Below, one piece after another: positions 33,080 to 41,834 of a stretch of 64,000 nucleotides of DNA. The DNA comes from Escherichia ruysiae (GTDB lineage: Bacteria; Pseudomonadota; Gammaproteobacteria; Enterobacterales; Enterobacteriaceae). Position numbers and translations under genes: made by a program. The notes beneath the pieces are model-generated. The model worked only from the letters and a program-made list of their open reading frames with translations, had not been told where the DNA came from and ran no database searches. The stretch lies in NCBI RefSeq assembly GCF_902498915.1, contig NZ_CABVLQ010000001.1; one strand, given 5' to 3'. The first letter of the stretch is position 1, and each line of letters opens with the position of its first letter.

Positions 33080-33943
33080 TTATTCTTGCTCCAGCATCGC
33101 ATTCACCCACGCATCGAGATTGGCGAAGGTCGGTTTGGACGCCAGATGCAGCAGCTTACGCCCGGCGTCCACCGCCAGCAGCGTCGGTTTGCCGCCCGCC
33201 TGGGCTACCAGCACGGTACGCACGCACTCCAGCAGCGAATGTTCCGCCCGTGCCTGCTGTTCCATGGCGTTGGCGAGCGGATCCATCAGGCAGTAGCAGA
33301 TAAACACGCCTAAAAACGTACCCACCAGCGCCGCCGCCACTTTCAGGCCAATCAGAGCAATAGAGCCATCGATTGACTGCATGGTGATGATAATGCCCAG
33401 CACCGCCGCACAAATGCCAAATCCCGGCATCGCTTCGGCGGTACGTTGCAGCGAGCGTGACGGCGTTAACAGTGACTCTTCGGCGGTGTCCAGCTCCTGA
33501 TCGAGAATGCCTTCCAGCTCATGGGCGTCGATTTTGCCCATCGCCATCAGGCGAAAGTTATCGGCAATAAAGGTAACCAGCCGCTTCTGGGTTAACACCA
33601 GCGGATATTTCTGGAAAATAGTGCTCTCTTCCGGTTGCTCAATATGTTGATCAAGCATCCGCAGGCCGCCGTTTTGCACCATTTCGAGCAATTCATACAG
33701 GCACATTAAAAGCTGACGCTGAAATTCCGGCCCGAGCTGTTTTTTACTGATCACACCTTTAATTTGATGGGCTATCTCTTTCAGCACATGTTTCGGGTTA
33801 CCAATAATCATTGCCCCGAAACCGGCGCCTAAAATAATGATCATTTCCGCCGGTTGCCAGATAGCCACTAATTGCCCGCCTGCTTCAAAATAGCCGCCAA
33901 ATACGCAGCCGAGCACCACCAACAAGCCTAAAATCTTTTGCAT
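33080..33943 (-). CDS. lafT: Lateral flagellar motor protein LafT (MotA-like)
   Basis: The 287-residue MotA homologue has four hydrophobic segments (LGLLVVLGCVFGGYFEAGGQ, IIILGAGFGAMIIGNPKH, GFGICAAVLGIIITMQSIDG, IGLKVAAALVGTFLGVFICY) and the cytoplasmic loop with conserved charges. With LafU it makes the proton-driven stator. Fits family length. Located in the lafBCDEFSTU operon. Confidence 0.93.
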   Translation of the reverse strand: MQKILGLLVVLGCVFGGYFEAGGQLVAIWQPAEMIIILGAGFGAMIIGNPKHVLKEIAHQIKGVISKKQLGPEFQRQLLMCLYELLEMVQNGGLRMLDQHIEQPEESTIFQKYPLVLTQKRLVTFIADNFRLMAMGKIDAHELEGILDQELDTAEESLLTPSRSLQRTAEAMPGFGICAAVLGIIITMQSIDGSIALIGLKVAAALVGTFLGVFICYCLMDPLANAMEQQARAEHSLLECVRTVLVAQAGGKPTLLAVDAGRKLLHLASKPTFANLDAWVNAMLEQE

Positions 33944-33958
33944 GATTTCCTCTTCACA

Positions 33959-34675
33959 TTAATTCGGACAGACACAATCACGAATTTTCTGTGCGATCTG
34001 TTTATTCAGTTGACAAATTCTGGCTTCAGTCAGCCCTAATACCAGCGCAATCTCTTTTAGATTCATCTCATGCTGGTAATACATTGAAAGGATCAGTTGC
34101 TCTTTTTCACTTAATTGCGCCAGCGCGTATTGCAGCATTTTCTGGGTGACAAACTGATCTTCCAGTTCTCTACCCACAAGCGAAATGCCAGGACCTTCTC
34201 CGTTGAGCAACTCATCAAGACTGGCGAGGGTTTCCGCCCCTTCCAGTTGCTGATATTCGAGGTAGTCTTCATGCGAGATCCCTTCCCCGGCCAGTTCTGA
34301 CCACTCCGGTTCGTGCCCCAGTTTTTTCCGCGTTTCACGAATCAGGTCTTTCATCTGGTGATATTTCTGCCGCAGCTGGCGCGGTCGCCAGTCGAGTGCG
34401 CGCAGCTCATCAAGGATCGCGCCGCGAATACGGTGCACGGCGTAACCTGCAAAACCTTCATCCGGCAGCCCGTAGCGGCGAATGGCGTTAAGCAACCCCA
34501 TTAACGCCGTCTGCTCCATATCCTGACGGTCAATAATGCAGTTACACTGCGGAGCCAGTTGCCGCACCACTTTACGTACCAACGGCAAATAGGCCTGCAA
34601 ATAATGACTCTCCTGCTGCGGGGTTAATACCGGCGCGGCAGCAAATTCTTCTGACTCGAATACGTCCTGTAGCAT
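33959..34675 (-). CDS. lafS: Lateral flagellar sigma factor LafS (FliA-like)
   Basis: The 238-residue sigma-28 family factor: region 2 (LPLVRKVVRQLAPQCNCIID, DMEQTALMGLLNAIRRYGLP) and region 4 (LILSMYYQHEMNLKEIALVL, LTEARICQLNKQIAQKIRD). It directs class III genes such as the flagellin, and is presumably held by the anti-sigma factor LfgM. Part of a sigma-54-dependent operon starting at lafB. Confidence 0.92.
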   Translation of the reverse strand: MLQDVFESEEFAAAPVLTPQQESHYLQAYLPLVRKVVRQLAPQCNCIIDRQDMEQTALMGLLNAIRRYGLPDEGFAGYAVHRIRGAILDELRALDWRPRQLRQKYHQMKDLIRETRKKLGHEPEWSELAGEGISHEDYLEYQQLEGAETLASLDELLNGEGPGISLVGRELEDQFVTQKMLQYALAQLSEKEQLILSMYYQHEMNLKEIALVLGLTEARICQLNKQIAQKIRDCVCPN

Positions 34676-34694
34676 GTTTATATCCGCCTGGTGA

Positions 34695-35162
34695 TTACTG
34701 GAAGACCACTTTTTTCACCAGCAAATCCTTATACGGTGCGCTCATTTTGCGACGCTGCAGATCTTTCTTTAACGCGTCAGAAATCAGTTTGCGGATGGCA
34801 GATATTTTCATGCCGCGCAAATCTTCAAATTTCATTTCCGTCAGGCATTCAACCGCAATACTTTGATACAGCGGCTCCTGATGTTTTATTTTTTCCGCTT
34901 CTTTGTCACTGGCGACCACCATCACTAATTCTGCCGACAAATAATGGTCAGCGCCGTTATTGTCATGCAGCGTGACAATGGTTTCCGGCAAGGTCACAAA
35001 TACGCTTTTGCTTTCATCCATCGTTTCCACCGATTCCGCCCGCGCAGCGGCAGTCGGTTTTCCTTTTCCGGCATAATGATGCCAGACTCCCCATCCAGCC
35101 CCGGCACCGACCACCAGCGCCAGAACGGCGCTGACCACGCCCGCCACCACGATTTTCTTCAT
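34695..35162 (-). CDS. lafF: Flagellar basal body protein LafF (FliL-like)
   Basis: The 155-residue FliL-type protein has one N-terminal membrane anchor (IVVAGVVSAVLALVVGAGAG) and a periplasmic FliL domain with FVTLPETIVTLHDNNGADHY. FliL surrounds the stator and supports motor torque. Lies between lafE and lafS. Confidence 0.88.
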   Translation of the reverse strand: MKKIVVAGVVSAVLALVVGAGAGWGVWHHYAGKGKPTAAARAESVETMDESKSVFVTLPETIVTLHDNNGADHYLSAELVMVVASDKEAEKIKHQEPLYQSIAVECLTEMKFEDLRGMKISAIRKLISDALKKDLQRRKMSAPYKDLLVKKVVFQ

Positions 35163-35169
35163 ATTGCCT

Positions 35170-36237
35170 TTACACTTTGATCAAAACGGATTCGTTGTGT
35201 TGAAATTGAGGCGCATCGTCGAGAAGTAAGGCTGCACTCACCTCTTCCTGCTGATGGCCCGACTGTTGTTGCTGCTGCGACTGCCCTTCGGAGGAGACTT
35301 GTACGTTCACCTCCATAAAATTTTGCGCCGTCAGATGTTGTCGAAGATCGTCGCTAAACTGCTGTAACGCGCGGCAGACCTCACTTTGGTTCGCACCGAT
35401 GTGCACCGTCAGTTTGCCGTTGTCGAGTTGTACGGCGATCTCGAGTTTGCCAAGCGACGGTGGATCAAGACGGATGGTGGAGATCTGCTGCTGTTTATTG
35501 AGCTGAAAGTGGATCTGATCTTTCAGCAAGATCGTCAGTTTTTCGCCCAGTTCATCCATCGAGAGCGTAACGGGTTTGGCGGCGATTTCGTGATGATCGC
35601 TGACCAACTCCGGCGTTTTAACCTGCAACACCGCGCGCGGCATCACCGGCTCGCTGTCCGGTACTTTTTCCGCTTTACGCTCAACCAACGGGCGCACGGT
35701 CACACGGTTTGTATCGGATTTCGTGCGTACAGGCTTCACAGAAGCGCGTGGCTGCGAGGGTGCAATGGCGCGTAAATCTTCGCTGGCGTAAGTCGCCAGT
35801 CTGGCCTGCTGTTCGGGTTTTGCCTGCGGCAACTGGGCGAGAGCCTCCTGCAACTGTGGCGGCAGTTCCTGCGTTGTTGGCGCAAGGGTTTGCTGCGACG
35901 CATGTTGTACGATCGCCTTAGCCAGATGCTGCATCACCGGCGATGCAGCCACCGTCAGCGACGGCTGCACGGCTGCCTGTTGCGCTTGAGGCGCGGCAGA
36001 TTGCGGAAGTAACAGCGCCATCAAGGCCTGCATCGCCGCCGGATCGTATTCCTGCGCACGCGTCGCCTGCTGTTGGGGGGTTTTAGCACTATGCACACGC
36101 TCTGCCACCGCCGCGACGGCCATTTTCGGCAGCGTAAACGCAGGCGCGTTTTCCGCGCTCACCGGCGGTAAGATGTCCGTTTTCAGCGATGCCGTTTCTG
36201 CAAGCGTTCCGAGCGTGGCAAGCAATGCCGGATTCAT
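35170..36237 (-). CDS. lafE: Hook-length control protein LafE (FliK-like)
   Basis: The 355-residue protein has a low-complexity, Ala/Gln/Pro-rich N-terminal two-thirds and a conserved C-terminal FliK domain: RLDPPSLGKLEIAVQLDNGK, VHIGANQSEVCRALQQF, LRQHLTAQNFMEVNVQV. FliK measures the hook and switches the export apparatus to filament substrates. Its ATG overlaps the lafD stop. Confidence 0.88.
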   Translation of the reverse strand: MNPALLATLGTLAETASLKTDILPPVSAENAPAFTLPKMAVAAVAERVHSAKTPQQQATRAQEYDPAAMQALMALLLPQSAAPQAQQAAVQPSLTVAASPVMQHLAKAIVQHASQQTLAPTTQELPPQLQEALAQLPQAKPEQQARLATYASEDLRAIAPSQPRASVKPVRTKSDTNRVTVRPLVERKAEKVPDSEPVMPRAVLQVKTPELVSDHHEIAAKPVTLSMDELGEKLTILLKDQIHFQLNKQQQISTIRLDPPSLGKLEIAVQLDNGKLTVHIGANQSEVCRALQQFSDDLRQHLTAQNFMEVNVQVSSEGQSQQQQQSGHQQEEVSAALLLDDAPQFQHNESVLIKV

Positions 36238-36545
36238 GACTTCTCCGAGAATAAATTAACAATTGAGTAGGCCAGTACGCCTTCCTGATGCCGCTGATGC
36301 TGTTCCATGCGCGCCTTTAACACATCTGCGCGCTGCTCGCGCCGTTTAATCAGGGCGTTAAACGCGCCGTACAGTTGCGCCTTCACCGCATCCAACTGTG
36401 CCGCATCGGTTTCTGCCACCGCGTAGTCGTGAAACTGGCGCATCAACTGCTGATGCAGCGCCGGAAGGCGTCGCCAGCGTTGTTTATCCAGCGCCTCATT
36501 CATCGCCTCAACCAGCGCGAAAAGTTGCCTGCGTTGTTTTTCCAT
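36234..36545 (-). CDS. lafD: LafD (FliT-like chaperone)
   Basis: The 103-residue helical protein MEKQRRQLFALVEAMNEALD is a FliT-type chaperone for the cap protein by its place between lafC (FliS) and lafE and its size. Start at 36545 lies 4 bases after the lafC stop. The longer frame begins inside lafC. Confidence 0.75.
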   Translation of the reverse strand: MEKQRRQLFALVEAMNEALDKQRWRRLPALHQQLMRQFHDYAVAETDAAQLDAVKAQLYGAFNALIKRREQRADVLKARMEQHQRHQEGVLAYSIVNLFSEKS

Positions 36546-36549
36546 CGTC

Positions 36550-36942
36550 TTAACCCAGCTTGCCCGAAAGCCCTTCCCAGCCTTCACGCAGGTTGCTTAA
36601 GATGAGCATCACTTCATCGATTTTTTCCGCCGACAATTCACCGCTGGCTTCATATAAACGCCAGACGCAATGGTCATAGAGACGCGAAAGATTCACCACC
36701 AGCTCGCCGCCGGTTTCAAACTCCAGCGAGCTAGTGAGCGCGTTGAGAATGTCGATGCATTTGTTGATGCTCTGAGCTTTCTTTTCGAATCGCTTCGACG
36801 CGATATGGCTTTTGGCGCGTTCCAGCTCATCCATCAGGCCGGAAAACAGCACCAGTACCAGTTCCAGAGGTGACGCCGCTGCCGTGCGAGCCGCAAGGTC
36901 AACCTCTTTATATTGCGAATAGCCGTCCTGTACTTCGTACAT
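36550..36942 (-). CDS. lafC: Flagellin chaperone LafC (FliS-like)
   Basis: The 130-residue FliS homologue has MYEVQDGYSQYKEVDLAART and ASPLELVLVLFSGLMDELER followed by helices typical of FliS, which binds flagellin C-termini in the cytoplasm and delivers them to export. It lies directly downstream of lafB, as fliDST are arranged in E. coli. Confidence 0.9.
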   Translation of the reverse strand: MYEVQDGYSQYKEVDLAARTAAASPLELVLVLFSGLMDELERAKSHIASKRFEKKAQSINKCIDILNALTSSLEFETGGELVVNLSRLYDHCVWRLYEASGELSAEKIDEVMLILSNLREGWEGLSGKLG

Positions 36943-36964
36943 CTTTAGGGATATTCCTTGTTAA

Positions 36965-38281
36965 TTACGCGAATGCCGCCATGCTGGCTTTCATGGTGTA
37001 CACCTCGACCAGCGTGTTGGTGTACTCCTCAAGATAGCGATCGTAGTTAGCGTTATAGGTGTCAGTAAGCTGGTCGCCTTCGTCCTGAATTTTGCTCATC
37101 TGATCGTCAATGTTCTGCTGACGGAGGGTAATGATGCCGTTGCTGGAGTCCGTATAGGTGTCGATCAGGTCATCCATCTTCGCCACCATGCTGTTATCGC
37201 CGACAAAAATAGAGGTCAGACCGTCAGGATTTTTCGCCATTTCGTCGTTGAACTGGTCGGAGTCAATCTGTAAGTGACCGTGAGAATCGAGGGTGATGCC
37301 ATAGTCAACAATCGACACGCCGTTGTAGCTGGCATGGGCAATATCATCGAGCTGGTTCGCCAGTGAACTTAGTCCGGCGTCGCCCGCAAACACCCCGGCG
37401 CTGCTACTGTCATCACCGTGGGTGGTCAGCGAATCAACCGTATCAATCAAGGTGTTATAGGCATCAACAAAGGTCTGTACTTTCTCCTGGCTGGCGCTGG
37501 AATCTTCGCTGATGTTAAAAGTGGTGAGATCGCTGTCAGAATCGCTAACCTCGGTAAAGGTCATGGTGACGCCGGGGATCACATCATCAAAGGTGTTGCT
37601 GCTATTGGTAATGGCGGGTCCGGTGGCGCTGCCAAGATGAATAATTGCGTCCTGAGCGGAGGAAACATCCGTGGGAATGGGCGCACTCGCGCTGTCGTTC
37701 GTGGCATCATGCCCCGTTACGCTGAACGAAAACGCGCTTTGCGCGCCGGTGCTGTCTGATGTCAGCATGATGGTGGTGGTGCCGTCGGTTTTCACCAACG
37801 CCGCCGAAACGCCTGGATTATCATCGGAGTCGTTAATCGCGTTCACCAGTTCGCTGGCGTCGATAAAACCGTCGCCGTCACCGTTCTGATCCGCCGCCGC
37901 CAGATCGATATCCATGGTGCTGTCGCCCATTGTCATTTCGAAGGTGCCGGTGGCGGAAAAGGCGTCGTCGCCCATACTGAAAGTGGTCTGCTGTCCCTGC
38001 GCCAGTTGTTCAACGAAAAATGAGTAGCTCCCCGCCTGCGCCTGCGAGTTAGCGGAAACGGTCGCCGAGTCATTATTGCTGGAAGCGGCAAAAGTCACCG
38101 GGCCGTCGGTATCGCTGTTCAGCGCGTCAACGGCGCTCTGGAAATCGCTCAACGCCGAGCTGAGCGAGTCCAGGCCGCTGCTTTCAGCATCCAGCTCACT
38201 CTGCTTCTCCTGCAAATTTGTCGCCTGAGTGGCGACATCGGCATAAGCGATTTCTTGCGCAATGGTTCTTGGGTTAATCAT
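36965..38281 (-). CDS. lafB: Filament cap protein LafB (FliD-like)
   Basis: The 438-residue FliD homologue: MINPRTIAQEIAYADVATQA at the N-terminus, hypervariable middle rich in Asp/Ser/Thr, and C-terminal helices (IDDQMSKIQDEGDQLTDTYN, ALVEVYTMKASMAAF type end). It caps the growing filament and folds flagellin. CGGAGTCATCA before the ATG at 38281 supports this start. First gene of a sigma-54-controlled operon. Confidence 0.92.
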   Translation of the reverse strand: MINPRTIAQEIAYADVATQATNLQEKQSELDAESSGLDSLSSALSDFQSAVDALNSDTDGPVTFAASSNNDSATVSANSQAQAGSYSFFVEQLAQGQQTTFSMGDDAFSATGTFEMTMGDSTMDIDLAAADQNGDGDGFIDASELVNAINDSDDNPGVSAALVKTDGTTTIMLTSDSTGAQSAFSFSVTGHDATNDSASAPIPTDVSSAQDAIIHLGSATGPAITNSSNTFDDVIPGVTMTFTEVSDSDSDLTTFNISEDSSASQEKVQTFVDAYNTLIDTVDSLTTHGDDSSSAGVFAGDAGLSSLANQLDDIAHASYNGVSIVDYGITLDSHGHLQIDSDQFNDEMAKNPDGLTSIFVGDNSMVAKMDDLIDTYTDSSNGIITLRQQNIDDQMSKIQDEGDQLTDTYNANYDRYLEEYTNTLVEVYTMKASMAAFA

Positions 38282-38312
38282 TGATGACTCCGGGTAACGA
38301 TGTCTGGTTATT

Positions 38313-38328
38313 AGCAAAAGGCGTGCCA
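38313..38328 (-). promoter_or_regulatory. Sigma-54 promoter of the lafB operon
   Basis: Minus-strand TGGCACGCCTTTTGCT is a match to the -24/-12 consensus TGGCAC-N5-TTGCW. It lies 32-47 bases before the lafB start, so the transcript would start about 20 bases upstream of the ATG. LafK is the likely activator. Confidence 0.88.
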
Positions 38329-38419
38329 ATATTTTTTATGTGAATAATCAATAGATTGAAAAACGAGGCGGAAAGGCCGTTTCCGGTCTGGCGGAAGAGT
38401 GCCTGCCGCAGAAAGGACA

Positions 38420-38447
38420 ACACCGCCCGCAGGCGGTGTCTTTTTTC
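38420..38447. terminator. Strong hairpin between lafB and lafA
   Basis: ACACCGCC and GGCGGTGT form an 8-bp GC-rich stem with loop CGCA. It is followed by CTTTTTT on the plus strand and by TGTCCTTTC on the minus strand. It probably ends lafA transcription on the minus strand, though the better T-run faces the other way. Confidence 0.6.
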
Positions 38448-38448
38448 C

Positions 38449-38530
38449 CCCTCGCCCTTCCAGGGAGAGGGCCGGGGTGAGGGTCAAAGCCCGCACAGCC
38501 CCTCACTCTAACCCTCTCCCCAAAAGGTCA
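38449..38530. repeat. boxC-like GC-rich intergenic repeat (copy 1)
   Basis: CCCTCGCCCTTCCAGGGAGA, GGGTGAGGGTC and CTAACCCTCTCCCCAAAAGG are arms of the enterobacterial boxC-type repeat. The same family recurs at 44236, 44438, 46640, 53728 and 63532. Confidence 0.6.
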
Positions 38531-38546
38531 AGAGGACAATCCGAAC

Positions 38547-39461
38547 TTACTGCAGCAGGCTGGAAACCATGCTGGACATGCTGTTGGACTGTTTCAGCAT
38601 GGTAATGCCGGTCTGCATCAACACCTGCTGTTTGGTCATGTTGGACGCTTCCGTCGCGTAGTCGGTATCCATGATGTTACCGATAGCGACTTCGGTGTTG
38701 TCCTGCATACTGGTCAGGTTGTTGGCGGTATCGTTCAGACGGTTGATAGACGCACCCAGCTTGGACTGGATCTGAGAAACATCATCCATCGCGGTAGAAA
38801 TGCTGGTGATCATCTGGTTAGCCGAGCCAGACGCGGTCAGTTCAGTACCGCCAGAAACGCCTGCTGTGCCCGTGGTGTCTGCCTGATCCGCGCTAAAGGA
38901 GTTGCTGATCGCAGAAAGGTCTGTCACCAGCGTATTCAGTTGGCTTGAAATATTCACGGTCATGGTGTCAGAAGATTCCGCACCCACCTGGAAAGTTACC
39001 GCGCTCTGGAACAGGCCGTCAGTACCGGTGTTGCTGGTGCCGGAAACACCGAACAGGTTGGTGCCGCCGTAGGTGGTGTTTTGCAGCATGTCAGACATCT
39101 GCTGACCCAGTTCGTCGTATTCGTCCTGCATCGCCTGCAGGTCGTCGTCGCTGTAGGTGCCGTTCGCTGCCTGAGTGGAGAGGTCTTTCATACGACCCAG
39201 TACATCAGACATTTCGTCGAACATGCTGTCGGCCGTTTGCAGCATCGCGGTGGCATCGTTAATGTTGCTCAGCGCCACGCCCATACCGCTGGACTGTGCA
39301 GTTAAACGGTTAGCAATCTGTTTGCCCGCCGCATCATCTGCTGAAGAGTTAATACGGTTACCAGTCGCAAGGCGTTCCATAGAAGTAGAAAGAGACGCGC
39401 TACTTTTGCTGATTGCGTTAACGGCGGCCATTGATGCGTTATTGGTATTCATAGATAACAT
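38547..39461 (-). CDS. lafA: Lateral flagellin LafA
   Basis: The 304-residue flagellin has conserved N-terminal (MERLATGNRINSSADDAAGK, residues about 28-47) and C-terminal coils (YATEASNMTKQQVLMQTGIT ... SMVSSLLQ). The middle (about 140-215) is short and rich in Ser, Thr, Asp and Gly. Only six lysines occur, all in the conserved ends. AAGGAGCAGTATC supports the start at 39461. The gene is intact. It is probably transcribed by LafS, since CCGATAA lies upstream. Confidence 0.95.
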   Translation of the reverse strand: MLSMNTNNASMAAVNAISKSSASLSTSMERLATGNRINSSADDAAGKQIANRLTAQSSGMGVALSNINDATAMLQTADSMFDEMSDVLGRMKDLSTQAANGTYSDDDLQAMQDEYDELGQQMSDMLQNTTYGGTNLFGVSGTSNTGTDGLFQSAVTFQVGAESSDTMTVNISSQLNTLVTDLSAISNSFSADQADTTGTAGVSGGTELTASGSANQMITSISTAMDDVSQIQSKLGASINRLNDTANNLTSMQDNTEVAIGNIMDTDYATEASNMTKQQVLMQTGITMLKQSNSMSSMVSSLLQ

Positions 39462-39945
39462 GATACTGCTCCTTGGGATTAATCGTGTTCGTTTCGATAC
39501 CCTGTAAAAACGACACCCCACGAGCAAACTTAAAATGACTATTAAAAATTTTTCCGTCTCTTTTATCGGATGCCACTTTTAGCTAAAAAAAACAGAATCA
39601 AATTCAGATAAAAAGATTATTAGCAATATATGCCACATGGCCAGGTGACAAAAAATGTCAGCCTCAAATGCTTGTTATCATTCAGATTACTATCAGAAAA
39701 ATTGATTATTACCCAACGAACTGATGCCAAAATTTACATTGCGTTGCAAATAACACACATTTTACTATTGTGACTCGCCATCCATTTCGTTACATTCTCA
39801 CGCCATATAGAGATTAAGAATAATCCTATTACCATTAAATATTAATTATTACGCGGTAAAACCATCTTCTCAAGGATGTATAAGACTCTGCTTAATGCAG
39901 CGGACTATCAGGAAACATTTATCCCTTGCTAAGGTAAACTCAACC
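39462..39945. other. AT-rich regulatory gap between divergent lafA and lafZ
   Basis: 484 bases without a gene. On the minus strand CATCCGATAAAAG near 39563-39577 resembles the sigma-28 -10 GCCGATAA, 100 bases upstream of lafA; a TAAA -35 at the usual spacing is not clear. The rest is AT-rich and probably carries the lafZ promoter. Confidence 0.45.
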
Positions 39946-40788
39946 ATGAGTATTATTATCAATAACTGGCGGATGGACCCGTCGCTTAATGCCTTAATTC
40001 ATTGTGAAACGGGTGAAACACGTCGTCTTGGCGAATACCATTTTATTTTGCTGGAAACATTAGCAAAAAATGCCGAGACAGTTTTATCGCGATCTTATTT
40101 ATGTGCCGAGGTGTGGAAAAATCGCATTGTCGGCGGTAACAGCTTGCCGACGGCGATCCACGCCTTGCGTGTTGCCATTGACGATGATGGTAAACAACAG
40201 AACATTATTAAAACTATTCCGAAAAAAGGTTACTTGTGCAATAAAGAGTATGTAGCTTTTCCGGAATCATCGCCTGCGGAGGCGCTGATTATTACCAATC
40301 AGGTACAGGAAACTGTGCCAGAAGAGATATCTTCGACAACACCGCCTGTGCCTGTTAGAAAAAAACATAAAGGAATGATGGGGCTGGCGTTAACCGCTGC
40401 TGTTATATTCGTTGGCTCGACCGTGGGTTATCCACACTTAAAAAGTACACCTGATGCCCCGCAACTGGTAAAAGAATCAATTAACAGTCCAAGAATAAAA
40501 ATATTTCATCTTAGCTCTGGAAAAGAAAATAATTCCTTACCATTACTGTCACAAACTCTCGCACCAGGAAAAGACAAACTCGATAATTTATTGTCAGCGC
40601 ACAATATGATCATGACAACCTATTATAAATATGTTCGTAACCGACTGGAGAGTGATATCGTTCTGCGTAACCAGTGCAACGGTAGCTGGCAATTAACCTT
40701 TAATGTGGAAAGCTGGCAGAATAGCGATATTAGTAGCGCGATGTATCAGAATTTAGAGAAGTTGTTAAATACTGTGCAGAAGTGCTGA
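39946..40788 (+). CDS. lafZ: LafZ, ToxR-like transmembrane transcriptional regulator
   Basis: About 280 residues. The N-terminal OmpR/ToxR-type winged helix (LGEYHFILLETLAKNAETVL, LPTAIHALRVAIDDDGKQQN, IIKTIPKKGYLC) is followed by a short linker, one membrane span (MMGLALTAAVIFVGSTVGY, about residues 145-165) and a periplasmic part with two Cys. This is the one-component ToxR design. Unique to Flag-2 loci. The start at 39946 is a choice between in-frame ATG codons. It may couple envelope signals to lateral flagellin expression. Confidence 0.8.
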   Translation: MSIIINNWRMDPSLNALIHCETGETRRLGEYHFILLETLAKNAETVLSRSYLCAEVWKNRIVGGNSLPTAIHALRVAIDDDGKQQNIIKTIPKKGYLCNKEYVAFPESSPAEALIITNQVQETVPEEISSTTPPVPVRKKHKGMMGLALTAAVIFVGSTVGYPHLKSTPDAPQLVKESINSPRIKIFHLSSGKENNSLPLLSQTLAPGKDKLDNLLSAHNMIMTTYYKYVRNRLESDIVLRNQCNGSWQLTFNVESWQNSDISSAMYQNLEKLLNTVQKC

Positions 40789-40800
40789 TGAGTGCCAACA

Positions 40801-40836
40801 TATGCCGGATGCGACGTTTTCTTATCCGGCATTCAT
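40801..40836. repeat. REP hairpin between lafZ and lafW
   Basis: ATATGCCGGATGCGACG and TATCCGGCATTCATAT form an imperfect REP stem at the convergent ends of lafZ and lafW. Confidence 0.7.
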
Positions 40837-40840
40837 ATAA

Positions 40841-41818
40841 TTAGCCCAATAAATTCCTCACCGTCTGGCTGGAAATCCGTGCCTGACCGTTCACCGCCTG
40901 TAATAACACCTGATAATTATGATTGGCGCTGTCCAGCACCCCGCCGAGGTTTTCCGATGCCTGCACCGCATTCTCCGCATCCGGGAAGCGGGACATGCTG
41001 TCGATCAACTGCCGCGCCTTCTCCTGCTGCACCGCCATTTGCGCACGTTGCTGACTAATACTTTCTAACGTCTGAGAAATCCCCGCCCCGCCCTGTTGCA
41101 AACTTTGTACTAAACGGTCGACCTGCGACGGCTCGGCAAACGTTTTTAGCGGCGTAAACGTCGACTTATCGCCATCGGCGCGCACGCTTAAGGTGCTTTC
41201 GATATGGGGCCACTGTTTTTCTGACGTGGAGAAACTGATGCCATCGGCGTGTTGATGCATCTGCACCCCCACGCGGCGCAGCGCGTTGGTCAGCCGTGTC
41301 TGATACTGCCCGGCGCTATCATCATCAGATAACATCACCGCTGCAAGCTGGGTCTGACGCCCGTCAGAAACGCTGAACATCCGCGTTCCCGGCGTAGGGT
41401 TGTGCACCAGATTCACCAGATCCGGCGAGTGAAAGGTTACCCGCGCTTCGCCCTGCAACACCGGCTGCAACTGGCGGTTCACCGCGCCGCCGGAAAGCGC
41501 GGCGCGTTTGTCCAGCATCTGCATGAGCACCGAGCTCTGCACCTGCCCGCCTTTGCGCTGGCTATGACGATAATCGAGCAACTGCTGTTCCAGTTGCCCA
41601 AGATAATGGTCTGCCTGCTGCAAGGTGGTGAGCTGATCGTTAAGCTGCACGCTGTAACGCTGCGGGCGAGTGGTAATCAGCGGCGAGGCCGGATATTCAC
41701 TCGCCGTCGCCGGGAGCTTATGCCGCACCGCCTGAGTGGGCGCAACGGTTGACGACGATACCGCAGAGCTATGCGCCCCGCCGGTGGCGAGTGACGAAGA
41801 TGTAAGTCCGACCTGCAT
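40841..41818 (-). CDS. lafW: LafW, hook-associated type protein
   Basis: The 325-residue protein lies directly downstream of lfgL in the hook operon. It is helical with a Ser/Thr-rich N-terminus (SSSLATGGAHSSAVSSSTV), and has LDKRAALSGGAVNRQLQPVL and a C-terminal NYQVLLQAVNGQARISSQTV that resembles hook-associated protein ends. No close FlgL/K/D identity is visible. It is the Flag-2-specific LafW by synteny. Confidence 0.75.
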   Translation of the reverse strand: MQVGLTSSSLATGGAHSSAVSSSTVAPTQAVRHKLPATASEYPASPLITTRPQRYSVQLNDQLTTLQQADHYLGQLEQQLLDYRHSQRKGGQVQSSVLMQMLDKRAALSGGAVNRQLQPVLQGEARVTFHSPDLVNLVHNPTPGTRMFSVSDGRQTQLAAVMLSDDDSAGQYQTRLTNALRRVGVQMHQHADGISFSTSEKQWPHIESTLSVRADGDKSTFTPLKTFAEPSQVDRLVQSLQQGGAGISQTLESISQQRAQMAVQQEKARQLIDSMSRFPDAENAVQASENLGGVLDSANHNYQVLLQAVNGQARISSQTVRNLLG

Positions 41819-41834
41819 ACTGTTCCTGAAAGAG

